DNA of 49,628 nt from Planctomycetaceae bacterium (GTDB lineage Bacteria; Planctomycetota; Planctomycetia; Planctomycetales; Planctomycetaceae): positions 1-49,628 of the forward strand of contig JAKFWA010000052.1 of the NCBI GenBank assembly GCA_021732995.1, written 5' to 3'. Below, piece by piece: positions 49,492 to 49,628 of the stretch; position 1 is the stretch's first letter; each line of letters opens with the position of its first letter. A program made the position numbers and the translations under genes. A model generated the notes under the pieces. The model had not been told where the DNA came from. It saw nothing but the letters and a program-made list of their open reading frames with translations, and did not search any database.

Positions 49492-49628
49492 CTACCTCTT
49501 ACCCTTCACGCAAGCGACCTTCTTCTTGGAGCTGCCGTGCTTCTTGGAGCTGCCGTGCTTCTTGGAGCTGCCGTGCTTCTTGGAGCTGCCGTGCTTCTTG
49601 GAGCTGCCGTGCTTCTTGGAGCTGCCGT
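49492..49628 (-). CDS. Lysine-rich protein with HGSSKK repeats, C-terminal fragment
   Basis: Only the last 45 codons are in the window. They encode at least five complete HGSSKK hexapeptides followed by the end KVACVKGKR and a TAG at 49492-49494. Such basic, serine-containing tails occur on bacterial HU-like or histone H1-like DNA-binding proteins and on some RNA helicases; which one applies cannot be told without the upstream part. It has its own terminator. The array is cut by the window edge. Confidence 0.7.
   Translation of the reverse strand, partial: GSSKKHGSSKKHGSSKKHGSSKKHGSSKKHGSSKKKVACVKGKR
49522..49628 (-). repeat. 18-nt tandem repeat (six units in window)
   Basis: The unit CTTCTTGGAGCTGCCGTG (plus strand) is repeated at 49522, 49540, 49558, 49576, 49594 and 49612 with no mismatch; the last is short by one nt at the edge. 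Perfect identity points to recent expansion. Confidence 0.9.

Overview
The window looks like chromosome of a Planctomycetota bacterium, probably of the Planctomycetaceae type. The evidence is the mix of families: a DUF1080 (3-keto-disaccharide hydrolase) protein beside a Tat-exported Gfo/Idh/MocA oxidoreductase, a giant RTX/Calx-beta protein with the N-terminal 'LEERAYLS'-type motif typical of large planctomycete exported proteins, and an ECF sigma factor coupled to a Ser/Thr kinase carrying WD40 repeats. No rRNA is present, so genus cannot be assigned.

Host part, 1-20.6 kb. Three minus-strand metabolic genes come first: a DUF1080 protein cut by the window edge, the oxidoreductase, and mtnA of methionine salvage. 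A plus-strand AMP-dependent acyl-CoA synthetase and a compact mreB-mreC-mreD rod-shape operon follow. mreD runs tail-to-tail, with a 17-nt overlap, into a 1424-residue secreted RTX protein that contains a metzincin-like protease core. Next are rpmE and prfA (translation), a convergent GNAT acetyltransferase, and a two-gene unit of ECF sigma factor plus a 1435-residue kinase/WD40/TPR-like protein. An intact tRNA-Leu(TAA) on the minus strand ends the host part.

Phage part, about 20.8-48.1 kb. This is a nearly gapless HK97-type siphovirus cluster. Two small minus-strand genes, possibly regulatory, sit at the left. Everything else is on the plus strand in canonical order: a membrane/lipoprotein (lysis-like) cassette; HNH nuclease; HKD nuclease; P27-type small terminase; large terminase; portal; prohead protease; capsid; head-tail connectors and closure; gp10-like and tail-completion proteins; tail tube; tail chaperone with a clear G-GGA-AAA minus-1 frameshift site; a NUC1-family nuclease; 1007-residue tape measure; and eight distal tail/fibre genes. 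No integrase, repressor, replication gene or recognisable endolysin was found. The block is therefore either a stripped prophage or a domesticated, GTA-like particle cluster; sequence alone does not decide. Many of the larger intergenic gaps in this block hold a hairpin or palindrome, including two copies of a TTCCAA-N-ACGT-N-TTGGAA element that exactly fill the space between a stop and a start codon.

Right end, 48.1-49.6 kb. This is probably host again: a 350-nt stretch with a broken small ORF and a 13-bp inverted repeat, a small two-helix membrane protein, an unrecognised minus-strand gene, and the lysine-rich repetitive C-terminus (HGSSKK repeats) of a protein running off the window, with its own terminator.
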